Assembly: GCA_038503075.1 (NCBI GenBank)
Contig: JBCAML010000003.1
Coordinates: 3,162,001 to 3,226,000 of the forward strand
Length of the DNA: 64,000 nucleotides
Source of the DNA: Gyromitra esculenta
Taxonomy: Eukaryota; Ascomycota; Pezizomycetes; Pezizales; Discinaceae
Direction of reading: 5' to 3'
A model generated the notes under the pieces. The model was given only the letters and a program-made list of their open reading frames with translations, was not told where the DNA came from and searched no databases. Below, piece after piece: positions 23,735 to 35,085 of this stretch; positions within the stretch are counted from its first letter, which is position 1; every line of letters begins with the position of its first letter. A program made the translations under genes and the position numbers.

Positions 23735-25354
23735 CTATATCGTCTCGACGCTTCCCCTCCTCCGCACTCTCACTTTCAACAGCGCCACTATACCCCTCAG
23801 CCTCGCCTCGGCCCCCTCCCACACTTCCCTGGCCTCTTTCTCCCTCTCCCTCTCCCTCTCCCTCTCCCTCCGTCCAGCTCCAGCCTTCTCCTTGCGTGCC
23901 CAGATCCCAACCTCCACCGCATTCTCTAATTCGACACTATAGCGCATCCCCGCCTCCGTTACCAGTAGTCTCGTCATACTCTCCAACAAGACCGCAACCT
24001 TCGCATTATCCAGAACGCCTGCCGTATTCGCCGGAAACGGTAAATACCGTTCCACCATCTTTTGGGCTGTCAAATCATCATTCTCCCCATTGGATGGTGG
24101 GGGAGAGCGCGAGGATATAATAGTAGCGAGAATGAGCTGGTTGAGCGAGGATCGATACGCCACGTTTGCCGGAAACAGCGTGCACGTGAAAAGCACGAAC
24201 GACGAGATAGGAAGTCGTAGGATAGTCTCGCTGTATTCGCGGTAGAGCTGCTCAATCTCGATATAGCAGCCATGATACGACACTGAGGAGAGGAGCGACA
24301 AGAAGCGCTGTCGCAGCAAAAGCGAGTCTATGCCGCCCCACTCGCCCGTAGCCGTAGACAGCCCTGGATCAGCATCAGAGTCCGAGTCCAGATCTGGCAT
24401 ATCAGTATCTGTATTAGGACTTAGGGTATCTGGGACGGTGGAGGAGTCCGAGTCCGAGTCGCCGATGAAGGTGTTATCGAGGCTCCCCATGTTCTTGTGT
24501 TTAGGCCGTTTGGTGGATAGTTCGTCTTTGTAAATGGGCCCCCAGGTAGCTGGAGTGCTTGAAGCGTTCGTAAGGATCGCACGGATGACTTTTTTGTACC
24601 CGGCACTGCCTTGTGTGTCGGGTAGCATTTTGGTGATGAGGGCTTGCTCGAGGGCCCGTTGGCCCCTGCTTGAGCGCCCAGATTCCAGACGGTCTTCCCA
24701 GTCGGCTTCGAGGACGTCGAGGATGATTCCTAACTCGAGTTTCCACCAGCGCCAGCGCCGTGGGTGCTGGATAGAGCAGGTGAAGGCCCAGCCAACAACG
24801 CTCCAGAGATCTTCGGCCACACTGAATAGGGAGTCAGTGGTTGCGAGTTCGGATGCGAGGTGCTCGTCGGTGGTGTAGGAGGGGGAGTTGTCGCGCTCGA
24901 TATCTTTCTTGGTACGACGGGTGCCGCGCGCGCGGGGGAGATCGAAGGTCCATGCAGATTGGAAGTCTGCGTTGAGGGGACCGATGAGCTTTAGGATGCG
25001 ACGGAGGAGGAGGAAGGCGGTGACAGGAGCTGTTGGGGTTGGTTCGTTTTTGGAGAGTTGGGTGGTGAGATATGGGTGGGAGATGAGAGTTGTGATGAGA
25101 CGGATGTGGGTGTGCGGGGGGACCAAAGCGGGGGGGCTGTTCGGAGTGGAGACGCCGGGGGTTATAACACCGGAGAGGGAGTCGAGGGCCTGGGGATCTG
25201 GAGGAGGAAGAGGGGGTTAGTTATAGCAGTGGGAGTGGGCGTAGCAGCAGTACTGACACAAGGTTTCTTCCAGCACTACGCGGATGCGTTCGTTGAGGTT
25301 GAAGGGCACGGGCTTGGTAGGCCGGTACTGGGGCCGCGGAGGAGAGGCGGACAT
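23735..25354 (-). CDS. Conserved fungal protein of unknown function, 519 aa
   Basis: Exons are 25354-25258 and 25197-23735; donor GTCAGT and acceptor CCAG join an N-terminal MSASPPRPQYRPTKPVPFNL segment to a long helical protein. No catalytic motif is recognised. Visible parts are helical repeats with LLLRRILKLIGPLNADFQ and SVAEDLWSVVGWAFTCSIQH, a Ser/Asp-rich linker (about residues 290-325, DSDSDSS type), a second helical part, and a C-terminal (RE)n run near residues 490-500 encoded by a TCCCTC microsatellite. It is probably an all-alpha solenoid. The start was chosen as the first ATG in a conserved-looking N-terminus, 418 bp from the divergent RBX1 start. Confidence 0.8.
23838..23870. repeat. 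(TCCCTC)n microsatellite inside a coding exon
   Basis: About five tandem TCCCTC units. On the minus coding strand they encode alternating Arg-Glu near the C-terminus of the 519-residue protein, so length change would vary that charged run without shifting frame. Confidence 0.8.
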
Positions 25355-25772
25355 TGTGGACGGTAAGCAGTGGGCTGTGGTGGTGGTTGTGGTGGTTGTG
25401 GTGGTGAGATGGGTATCGCTGGGAATAGAGTACGGGTGGTGAGTGAGAATTGGTGGAGGGAGACGAGACGGTTTCGCGTACAGAAACAGAATTGTTGTCT
25501 CAGCAGCGCAATCTAATCTAATAATCAATCTAATCAGATGCACCCCACCAACTGATACCCTGATAGCAACAGCCAATACAAAGCCTTGTCAGATCCAACA
25601 TCACCACCACCACCACCACCACCACCACGCCCACTCCAGCTGCTCTCAGCCTCGAGCAGTAGCCCAACCCCTCCAGGTACATACTCTATCTACCCATCCA
25701 TCCACGCACCCATCCCACCAAATCAATCACCACCAACTCCCCACCTAAATCTCCAGTAATCAATCATCCACC
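25355..25772. promoter_or_regulatory. Shared divergent promoter, 519-aa gene and RBX1
   Basis: A 418-bp region between two start codons. It holds GTGGTT repeats (about 25378-25412) and a CAC run (about 25600-25627), then short pyrimidine-rich DNA up to the RBX1 start. Co-regulation is possible but unproven. Confidence 0.5.
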
Positions 25773-26338
<566 letters not shown>

Positions 26339-26624
26339 ACAGCCTTTTTGTGTGGACCCAACCACCTATTACCCTCGGAGGATATGCAACCTTTTACTTT
26401 CGGCATTGGTAAATGAGAGGATGAGGGGAGGGGCGGGGCGGATTTCCTTTTGCACGTTATGGATTTTTTACACTATGGATTTTTTGTTTTCTGCCTTGTA
26501 TCCTTTTACGAACCGGCGTTGTGCATGAATATTTTTAACGGTAATTTCTATGTACTGGCGCAAAAGACAACAGGTGTTCCAGCAGCATGATCAGCGGATG
26601 GCCTGGTGATAATCTACTAAGTTC

Positions 26625-27613
26625 TCACCTCAACCCCTTCCTACCCTGCTCATCCCGATAGCTCCCCAAAATCCTCAGTCCTGAACAATACTTGCCCAGC
26701 TCCGCCAAAGCCTTCTTTGCATTCTCAGTCTCGGAGTGGCCCTCAAACTCCACAAAGAAGATATAATTCCACTTGACCACCCTGCTCGGTCGACTGACAA
26801 TACTCGTCAAATTCAGCCCATAGTCCTTGAACACCCTGAGCCCATCACACAGGGCCCCCGGCAACTGATGATCAATAGTAAAGCTAAGTAACGTCTTATC
26901 CGAGCCATCCTGACCAACAGCAGCCCTCTCACTAGCGCTCAACACAAAAAACCTCGTCGTATTGTCCCTCGCATCCTCGATATCCGCGGTCAGTATCCTC
27001 AACCCAGGCACGTCAGCCGCAACCTTACTCGCAATAGCAGCACTCCCCTTTTCCAGCGCGGCCATATGCGCAGCCTTCGAGGTCGAGGACACATCCACTC
27101 GCTCCACCCCCTTCAGGTGTGCATTGAGGTACCGTTCACACTGCCCGAACGCTTGCGGGTGCGAGTAGATCCGTGTCACGCTAGCTACATCGGGCGCGGT
27201 CGAGAGGAGACAGTGGTGCACGTCGAGATAGGCCTCGCGGCATACGAGCGTGTTTGGGAAGGTCTTCTGGCGATCGCAGAATAGATCTAGGGTTAATACT
27301 ACGGAGCCGTTGGTGGAGTTTTCGAAGGGAACCACGCCGTAGGTGCAGGCTTGCTTTTCGACGGCCGTGAATATGTCTGTGGTGTATTAGCGCTGGATAC
27401 TTGGAGGGAGAGGGAGGGGGATGATACCTTCGATTGTTACTTGTGGGGAGAAGGTGTGCGTCTTTGGGTCGAAACACTCGATTGCTGCCTGGTGTTTTTG
27501 TGAGGAGGGTCCGCAGGGATGGTGGGTGTGGGAGTACTTACTTGGTGAGAGTAAGAGGTTCTAGGGCCGAGGTAGGCCACTGATGGGAGTGCTGAGGCGT
27601 GATTAAATGACAT
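26625..27613 (-). CDS. PHA2: Prephenate dehydratase
   Basis: Converts prephenate to phenylpyruvate in phenylalanine synthesis. Exons are 27613-27542, 27488-27428 and 27376-26625 (294 residues). Spliced start: MSFNHASALPSVAYLGPRTS, with the family's YLGPxxSYSHQA motif across intron 1, then VVPFENSTNGSV, a hallmark. The catalytic TRF triad lies in DNTTRFFVLS at about residue 185, followed by an ACT domain (DHQLPGALCDGLRVFKDYGL, SIVSRPSRVVKWNYIFFVEF), the phenylalanine-feedback site in bacterial and yeast enzymes. The usual ESRPS is SRPSR here. Start chosen because the upstream sequence has no other in-frame ATG before GTG/TG repeats. Divergent from eRF1. Confidence 0.96.
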
Positions 27614-28607
27614 GGTGGGTTGTAGGTTGTGGACTGTGGACTGTGGACTGTGGTATAAAGGTAATTGATATGTGGATTTTGTCTTTGCTGCTTGCTTTCT
27701 TGCTTGCTACTTATACTATCGGGGAGAGGAAGGCGCGGTCACATCTATCTCGGCGATAGGTAGGTAATGGGTAGGTAGGTAGTAGAATAGTGCAATTGGG
27801 GGTTGTCGTGGTTTGCACTGATATTGACGCAACGATTGGAAGCCTTGAGAGATGATGCGGTGGGTCATTTTGTAATTGCACTGCAGGGTATCTCGATATC
27901 ATATTGTGTCTCCCGGTTACATTGCGCCATACAATCTACTTTACTAGAATACATACATTTACCTATGAGGTTCTAGGTAACCCCCACTATCGCCACACTC
28001 AATCAGGCACTGCGGAGAGGGGTCCTTTGCGCCCCTCCTTGCACTGTTTCGATAGCAGAGCCTCCATATACCCGCGTTAGTCATCATTGCTGCACGACGG
28101 AAGCGGTTTCCCTTGTGGGCCCTTTAACCAGGGTTCACGGATGATGGTATGCTGTACCTTGGTTGGTCGTTTTTCTTTTTTCTTTTCCTTTTCTTTTTGT
28201 CCCGTCACTGATCTCGGTGTGGGGAAAGGAGGGAAGGGGGAGAGAAGGGAGAAAAAAGATTTTGCGTGAGGGACAGCTTACTAGTACTTACATAACACCC
28301 AACATCATTGCCAACTTACTAACCTTGGCCTCTCGTCCTCATCCTCCCCTCTTCATCCTTTTTCCTACTTCTACCTCTTCTTTTTCTTCTCATCTGCTTT
28401 CCAATTTCATTCAAGCTTCTTGTTTCTTTTCTCTCTCTCTCTCTACTTCTCCTCCCGTTGGTGTGAGAGAGAAAGTTTGTGTGACTTCTCCCCTCCCCTT
28501 CTCCCCCGTATTTTCTATTTGCCCCACTTTGAGAGTTTTTGTTTTGTGTCCTCTCCCTTTGTGTTGGTTTTAAGAGCCACGCATACAAAAAAACGTCAGC
28601 AGCAATT
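27614..28607. promoter_or_regulatory. Divergent promoter region PHA2 / SUP45
   Basis: About 1 kb. On the PHA2 side are GTGGACT repeats (27630-27655). On the eRF1 side a long pyrimidine tract (28330-28560), typical of highly expressed fungal translation genes, runs up to the start codon. Confidence 0.55.
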
Positions 28608-30113
28608 ATGTCACAACCACAGGCGAACGAAGCAGAGAAGAATATCGAGATCTGGAAGGTAGGTCTACAAAACCCGTATTTTTCTCTACAACTTAAAATA
28701 CTGATAGCTGATATTCTTTTGTTTTTTTTTAGGTCAAGAAGCTCATTAAACGTCTCACGGAGGCGAGGGGTAATGGGACTAGTATGATCTCGCTCATTAT
28801 CCCACCAAAGGATCAGATTTCGCGGGCGGCAAAGATGTTGGCTGAAGAATACGTGAGTGTTTTTTTCTCTCTCCCTCTTTCCATTTCTACACGAAGAGGG
28901 GACGGTATGTGGCTAACACAGTAAATTATAGGGTACTGCCTCCAACATTAAATCCCGCGTCAACAGGCTTTCTGTGCTCTCGGCCATCACATCGACCCAG
29001 CAGCGTCTTAAGCTTTACCCCAGAGTCCCCCCCAACGGACTCGTGGTGTACTGCGGCGAAATCATCACTAGCGAAGGCAAAGAGCGCAAGATCAACATTG
29101 ACTTTGAGCCTTTCAAGCCCATCAACACGTCGCTGTACTTGTGCGACAACAAGTTCCACACCGAGGCGCTGTCGGAGTTGCTCGAGTCTGATAGTCGCTT
29201 CGGCTTCATCATCATGGACGGTAACGGCGCTCTCTTTGGCACCCTTAGTGGTAACACCCGTGAGATCGTGCACAAGTTTTCTGTCGACCTGCCTAAGAAG
29301 CATGGACGTGGTGGGCAGTCTGCTCTGCGTTTCGCCCGTTTGAGAGAGGAGAAGCGCCACAACTACGTCCGCAAGGTGGCGGAGTTGGCGGTTCAGAACT
29401 TCATCACCGCGGACAAGGTCAATGTGTCAGGGTTGATCCTAGCAGGTTCAGCGGACTTCAAAACGGAATTGGCGCAGAGTGATATGTTTGACCCGCGTTT
29501 ACAGGTTAAGATCATTAAGGTGGTTGATGTGTCGTATGGTGGCGAGAACGGTTTCAACCAGGCGATCGAATTGTCATCTGAGACTCTGGGCAACGTTAAG
29601 TTCGTTCAGGAGAAGAAGTTGATTGGGAAATATTTCGAGGAGATCTCGCAGGATTCGGGCAAGGTCTGTTATGGTGTTGAAGATACCCTCCGGGCTCTTG
29701 AGCTTGGTGCTGCAGAAAGTATGACCCCCAACTTCGTTATAGTTAGCTAGCACTGACACACCATAGCCCTCGTCGTCTTTGAAAATCTCGACGTTACCCG
29801 CTGGATTCTCAAATCCTCCGAAGGCGGCGAAGTCATCCTCAACCTGACCAAAGCTCAAGAAAACAACCGCGAACTATTCATGGATAAAGATTCTGGGCAG
29901 GAAATGGAGTTAATTGAACAGATGCCATTCCTCGAGTGGCTCGCTGAAAAATACAAAGACTTTGGTGCAACGCTCGAATTCGTGAGCGACCGCTCCGGCG
30001 AGGGCAACCAGTTTGTCAAGGGCTTTGGTGGCATCGGCGCCTTCCTTAGATACAAAGTCAACTTTGAACAGCTCGCTGAGGTCGATGACGAGGATGAATA
30101 CTACGATGATTGA
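28608..30113 (+). CDS. SUP45: Eukaryotic peptide chain release factor eRF1
   Basis: Recognises all three stop codons and triggers peptide release with eRF3. Exons are 28608-28658, 28733-28852, 28932-29718 and 29767-30113 (434 residues; yeast 437). Stop-codon-reading motifs are intact: GTS at 32-34, NIKS at 62-65, YLCDNKF (YxCxxxF) at 126-132. The catalytic GGQ is at 184-186 within [20 protein letters not shown]. The C-terminal eRF3-binding domain ends in the normal acidic tail DDEDEYYDD. All conserved stop-recognition residues match standard-code eRF1, so there is no hint of stop reassignment. Codon use is more GC-rich than in the neighbours, consistent with high expression. A MITE lies 0.5 kb downstream. 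Confidence 0.98.
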
Positions 30114-30610
30114 TGGTGGAGAAACCTCGCGCTAATAAGCGAGGACGCAACTCCAGACTCTGGTCTGAGGGCGTCCTGCGGAGGGCTTTGCGCCCTCCAT
30201 GGCGGCGGCAGCAACAGCAGTGACAGTCTGATGGTGACGGTGATGGTGGATTGATGATGAAATGGGCTTTAGTGGGGAATGGTAGGTTTATGTTCTTGCT
30301 TGTTGGATATTCCTAGAGGCTGAACATGGTTAACGATTTTGACGGGGTTACAGGTATATCAAGAGCGAGAATACAAAATCGTAGTGAGAGTAGGGAACGG
30401 AGTTGGGATTAGCTTGCTACAGTTAAATGTGCCAACTAAATGGGGTTTTATGGACTAGCGCAGGGCGGGAGTAGGGGGTGGGTAAGGGCATTAAAGATGG
30501 AATAGGACCTTTTTTCTTCTATCCGCTCGCTTTTTTGTGTTTTTTTCGCGATTTCTGCTTTTGGTTTTCGGTATCTGTTTTCGGTGACTTGGGAGGGAAA
30601 TGAAAAAAAG
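30114..30610. other. 3' flank of SUP45
   Basis: Probably 3' UTR and terminator region: a short hairpin around CTCGC/GCGAG at 30126-30145, then T-rich DNA at 30510-30600 up to the MITE boundary. No gene is seen. Confidence 0.45.
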
Positions 30611-31089
30611 GTACCGTAATATCTCGCACATAAGGAACACGCCCGGGCCGGGGGTATTGGTAATTGACCTGGATCATGATTGGGTGAATTGACGTTGAGA
30701 TCTGTTCAACTTGAACTTGAGGTAGCGATGCAGCTTGAGCAAAACCAAAAGCTTGAGTTCAGCAACACTTGGGCTGTATTTTCTCGAGGTCAGAAATACG
30801 ATGCCTTCACAGTGATCAGGATTAAAACAGCCTACAATCATTAAAAAATCACGAGCTTATATATCTCAACTCAGATCCGGCTTGATATCAATTCTTTCAA
30901 TGCATACTACTAGCCAAGGCATTCCCAAGATCCCGTGAATTTAGGAGTGCTTTTGGTTGAGTTCGGGGCACTTTTGTGCTAGATTTGAACCCTAACCCCG
31001 GTCTTTATATTTCAATATCGATTTGGCCCAGGTCAATTACCAATACCCCCGGCCCGGGCGTGTTCCTTCTGTGCGAGATATTACGGTAC
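30611..31089. mobile_element. MITE with 62-bp terminal inverted repeats
   Basis: The left end (30611-30672) and right end (31028-31089) are inverted copies with one mismatch in 62 bp. The TIR starts GTACCGTAATATCTCGCACA and carries a GC-rich core (CGCCCGGGCCGGGGG). If the target duplication is TA (30612-30613 and 31087-31088), the element is about 473 bp with ends CCGTAAT/ATTACGG, which fits Tc1/mariner-type insertion. The interior (about 355 bp) is AT-rich and has no reading frame of note, so it would need a transposase from elsewhere. The near-perfect TIRs suggest recent origin or ongoing activity. Confidence 0.88.
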
Positions 31090-32259
31090 TTATGTTGAAA
31101 ATTGACCCGTCTGCTTTGTCAGCGCGATCTTGTGCTTCGGTGAACAAGTATGTTGATGCTTCATAGGAGATCGCTCGTCCTCTTCGATGGTCTGTAAACT
31201 TCTCAGTTCAAGGAACTACCCGTGCATAATGCTATTCATCGATGCAGAAGAAAAATCACAATAGAGTCGCACGAACCACTCGATACAATACTAGTAGTCT
31301 AACAAAGAAGTAGGAATCTAGAGTTGGTTCAGAAGCAGTGGTCTAGAACGCCGGTAATGAAGAAGAACGTACACATGCTACCAATTCCCTTGACAATAAG
31401 CCCATAGTTGGTGATTATGTAGCAAGTTACTACACTTGCTTGTGTATGAAGATATATTGCGAGGCTCTATTGATTGACCTGTGTATGTGGGGTTCTAGCG
31501 GCTGCAGCTGTCTTAAGATTAGTTTCAATCAGAATTGTTTGATCATGGGAATACTTAGGAGGGCAGTGCATGTGGAACCTGAGAAAGTGTTTTTAGTTTT
31601 TTATGCACTATCAAATCTACGCGGGATGCAGATGGTATGATAGAGGTCAATATGCAGATGGTGGGGGGGACGCAGGAAATATGATGGAGGGTGTTTGATC
31701 TCCAAAGAATACCAACACCAAGACATGGCCACGTAAGAGAATTTCAGTCTCCGTCTACAGACGCTAAGTACTTTTATTCGTATTAATCTCCCTCAGACCA
31801 CTGGCTCCTCTACGCCCAGGGACACGAGTGATTACCTATGAGTCGCTACACTTACATGGAATGCTTTGTCACTAAGGAGCGCTCTTCAAAATCTAGATAA
31901 GAATTCTTGTACGTCCGGGAAGGGACGACCGTAATGGCCCTGTTCGAAACCCAAAAGGCTAATCCTTCTACTACCTAGAAGAGCAGCCTAGGACCAGCGC
32001 GCACAAAAAAGTGACGCCCCCAAACGCCCCGTGGATCTTCTGGATGTATCTCTAGGGATCCATTTCGCGGGTTTAGGAATGCGCGAGGCCTTAAGGAGAC
32101 GCAAACCTTGCAATCCTGCATGTGGCTTACATTCTAACCTAACCTGCTATGCGAGGAGGGAATCGCTGTAGGCTTAGTGATTAGTGAGGCTGTTGCTTTA
32201 TAGGGGGTTAGATCTCTACCTTGAACGAACGCTTGTTTCAGTCTTCTGTGTACGATTTT
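31090..32259. other. Intergenic, no gene seen
   Basis: Short frames only. Contains one bipartite motif (31825-31841). The right part is the 3' flank of the F-box/ankyrin gene. Confidence 0.5.
31825..31841 (+). repeat. 17-bp bipartite motif, copy 9
   Basis: CGAGTGA, spacer TTACCT, ATGA. It lies 420 bp beyond the stop of the F-box/ankyrin gene. Confidence 0.6.
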
Positions 32260-33399
32260 TCAATCAGAGTCATCTGAGGCGCTCAGCTTACGGTTCATAT
32301 CCCTGTGCATCACTAATGCATATGCAACGTTTTCTTGTCGATGCTTTATTGCCACATGAAGAGGAATATCTTCATCATAATCCTCGAGATTATCGTCAGC
32401 TCCAGCCTCCAGTAGTACACTGACAATATCGACATGGCCAGAAGCCGCCGCCACGTGAAGGGCTGTGGAGCCGGAGTTATCTCTGGCGTTGACGGGGACA
32501 CCTTTGCGGATGAGCAGCTTAATCACGCTCCCCCAACCGTAGAACTGTGCTGCTTGATGCAGAACTGTCTTCCTGTCATTATCCAAGACTAAAACTGTTG
32601 CACCCCTCTCAAGAAGCAACATGATCATCGCCTGGCCCTGATCGTTTATAACCCTGTTCTGTGCTGCGACTTGTAATGCCGTATATCCCTGAAAATCCTT
32701 GACCTCAATATTGAATCCATTATCCAAGAGGAAGTTGACCATCGCCGGTTTCGTCCTTATTACTGCTGCATGGAGTGGTCCTGTCCCATACCAAACATAT
32801 GTCCTGAACTGAATATTTGCCCTATTCAGAAGCAGAAGAGTGACTAATGCCTTATCTTCGGTAACTATAGCCCAACGAAGGGCAGTGAATTGCTGGTGAT
32901 CATACTCAAGAACAAGATCAACACCTTCTTTCAGAATGAACTCAAACAAAGCTTCACAGCACTCGTCAGGTGTTTCGTGGATCGTCTCATATCTAGGGCT
33001 GAATGCATTATTATTATGTTCAAGAACCCGGATGTCGGTTCCCTTCTGAAGCAACAGCCGAACAGACTCTTCGTTCCCGTGAGCTGCTGCATAGAAAAGG
33101 GCAGTTGTTGAAAAGAGTCTATCCTCGCAGGCAAGTTTATCGAGGTATTCAGCCAAAAGAGCAGCGAAACGGCGATTTGTTCGAATCAAGGCATAGACGT
33201 CCCTTGGTCGCTGGAGAGATTTACCAATAAGCAGAAGAAGCTCATTGGGGAGTTTGTCGAATAGCACGGCCTGGCATTCCCTGATTGGTGGCGAGAGTGG
33301 TGGGTTTAGAATACCATGGCTGAAGAAGTAAGACCGTGCCCGTTGGCGCTTCCTCTGCGGAGGCCTTGAGGCACAGCGTGGTGTATGGGGTGGAGCCAT
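32260..33399 (-). CDS. F-box and ankyrin-repeat protein
   Basis: An intronless gene of 379 residues from the ATG at 33399; an in-frame ATG at 33450 would add 17 residues. An Arg/Lys-rich start (PPQRKRQRARS) is followed by an F-box at about 47-91 (FDKLPNELLLLIGKSLQRPRDVY, with the usual LP and a late RxxNRRF). From about residue 96 there are seven or eight ankyrin repeats, clearest in the second half (GYTALQVAAQN, KTVLHQAAQFYGWGSVIKLL, GSTALHVAAASGHVDIVSVL). The plan suits a substrate adaptor of an SCF ligase, whose RING subunit RBX1 is encoded 7 kb away, but the partner is unknown. Such genes are often numerous and fast-evolving in filamentous fungi. Confidence 0.88.
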   Translation of the reverse strand: MAPPHTPRCASRPPQRKRQRARSYFFSHGILNPPLSPPIRECQAVLFDKLPNELLLLIGKSLQRPRDVYALIRTNRRFAALLAEYLDKLACEDRLFSTTALFYAAAHGNEESVRLLLQKGTDIRVLEHNNNAFSPRYETIHETPDECCEALFEFILKEGVDLVLEYDHQQFTALRWAIVTEDKALVTLLLLNRANIQFRTYVWYGTGPLHAAVIRTKPAMVNFLLDNGFNIEVKDFQGYTALQVAAQNRVINDQGQAMIMLLLERGATVLVLDNDRKTVLHQAAQFYGWGSVIKLLIRKGVPVNARDNSGSTALHVAAASGHVDIVSVLLEAGADDNLEDYDEDIPLHVAIKHRQENVAYALVMHRDMNRKLSASDDSD

Positions 33400-33684
33400 C
33401 GCCGTATCATATACTAATACAATTTGCGAAAAGCTCACCAGCCAGGGCACTCAATACTTCTTAGGTAGACAGCGTGCGGTTGCAGGGAAGCCACGGGACT
33501 GCTGTTAAAGGTGGTCGGAATAAGGCAGCAGTGCCAAGACCCTGTGTCAGTCCATGGAAAATCACTCGTACATACGATAACAATCTTATCTGCATACCGG
33601 TTACCCGCCTGGTCTCTGGGCTTTTTGCACTTCCAATAAAGGACACCAGCCATATATTCCCACCCAATAGTGCCGGCCAGCATC
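33400..33684. promoter_or_regulatory. Compact divergent promoter, F-box/ankyrin and EMI1-like genes
   Basis: Only 285 bp separate the two start codons. One near copy of the bipartite motif lies here on the minus strand (CGAGTGA, TTTTCC, ATGG; about 33553-33569), differing only at the last base. Confidence 0.5.
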
Positions 33685-34459
33685 ATGGGACTCTGGAGTA
33701 GCAACAGCAGTAGTAATGGTAGAGATGACACGTCGCAGTCTAAGAAATCAAATCGCGACCAAGAAGCCGATGCCGAACTCGCAGAACTCATAGCAGCGTT
33801 CGATCAAGAACATGTTTCCTCCGATTCGTCGATGGATGGAACGAAGAAACGGGACGGGCGGGATAGGGGAGAAATAGACGGTGGCCCATCTTACACTTCA
33901 GCGTTCCCCGGAGAGATGAATTGTGTGACGGCCTTTGACGAGATGTTTTACTGCTACTCCTTAGGAGGTCAGTTTTTGAATGGTATGTCTCCCTTCTAGG
34001 AGATGGAGCGCCATTAGGCAGCCTCTAAGTGGGCAGGGTGGGGTCGAGTGATGGATTTAGTTTTGGGCGAAAGGCTGATACTGCAGGTGGCAGTGTATCG
34101 ATATGGCGGACTTCGTGATTGTCGTGAGAAAAGCCAAGACTGGCGATTCTGCATGCGGGCTAAAATGTATGGTCCTGTCACTCGGAAGGTTTGCTCCCAC
34201 CCGCCGCCCACCTCTTCTACCTAGACCTGCACCCTCCCCTCGAACTAATTTCCTCCCTCTTGTCGCTTCCCGTGGCATTGACTGACAGGTCGAGGGGAAA
34301 TAGGCGATGATAATGGCGCATAACAAGGAAAAGGCTGCGAAATACAAGACAGGTCCCAGTAGCGAGGATATCTGGAAAGTGAGAAAAGAGCCACTGGAGA
34401 ACGCGTTCACGGGAATTCCACCGGATATGGAGACAGAGAAGAATGACGCCGTGTCCTAA
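33685..34459 (+). CDS. EMI1: EMI1-like twin-CX9C protein (DUF3128)
   Basis: Exons are 33685-33982, 34094-34188 and 34304-34459 (182 residues). The core is a pair of CX9C motifs: CVTAFDEMFYC, then DCREKSQDWRFC. The splice between them rebuilds SLGGQFLNGVYRYGGLRD, and the third exon gives the conserved KAAKYKTGPSSEDIWKVR. Twin-CX9C proteins fold by disulfide relay in the mitochondrial intermembrane space; yeast Emi1 is needed for early meiotic gene induction and has links to respiration. The N-terminal 85 residues are Ser/Asp-rich and acidic. Intron 2's acceptor is the TAG at 34301-34303, because the nearer CAG would put a stop in frame. Confidence 0.9.
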
Positions 34460-35085
34460 GTTACATTGGGGAGACTCTGACGTAAATATATTGTTAAAAG
34501 GTATGCACTATATCTTGTGGTTAAATCAAAAAAAAAGCCACCTATTACTATCTGAAAAAAAATTAGAAATCTTATCTCTCTTTGTTTTACCCCCGTACTA
34601 TCTTACACCTATTTCCAACCAAAACTGTTTGTAAAAGTAGCTCCATTTCAATAGGTACGCGACATATTAGTATTCCTAGTAGGTGTTGGAGGGCTGCATA
34701 CCTAGGTTTTTGAAAGCTTAGATGGTCGTGCTAAAGTATTTGTACGGCCGCTTCAAGTTGCACTCGTATGTCATATAAAAAATCTGAAAGACGTATTCTA
34801 ATTCGGAGTTTCTGCTTAGCTGGATCTAGCTATGTCGAGTGATTGGTTAACCTCATACTCGAACCCCCGTCCTCAGGGTTTCATGATTTATCTGAGGACA
34901 ATCTTAAGGACCAATTAGACATTCATTGCGCTTCCGATCAGCATTTTTAACAGACTTATAATGTTCTTCACCCCGCACGGCAAAGCAAAGTTACGCAACC
35001 TACAAGTTTACTACACCACCTCGATCGAGAAACAACTGCAGATATGAACTAGTTTCGCGGTATAGTTCTGAATCTAAAGCATAAG
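34460..35085. other. Intergenic, no gene seen
   Basis: AT-rich DNA between EMI1 and the NACHT relic. A CGAGTGA without the second half-site occurs at about 34836. Confidence 0.45.
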
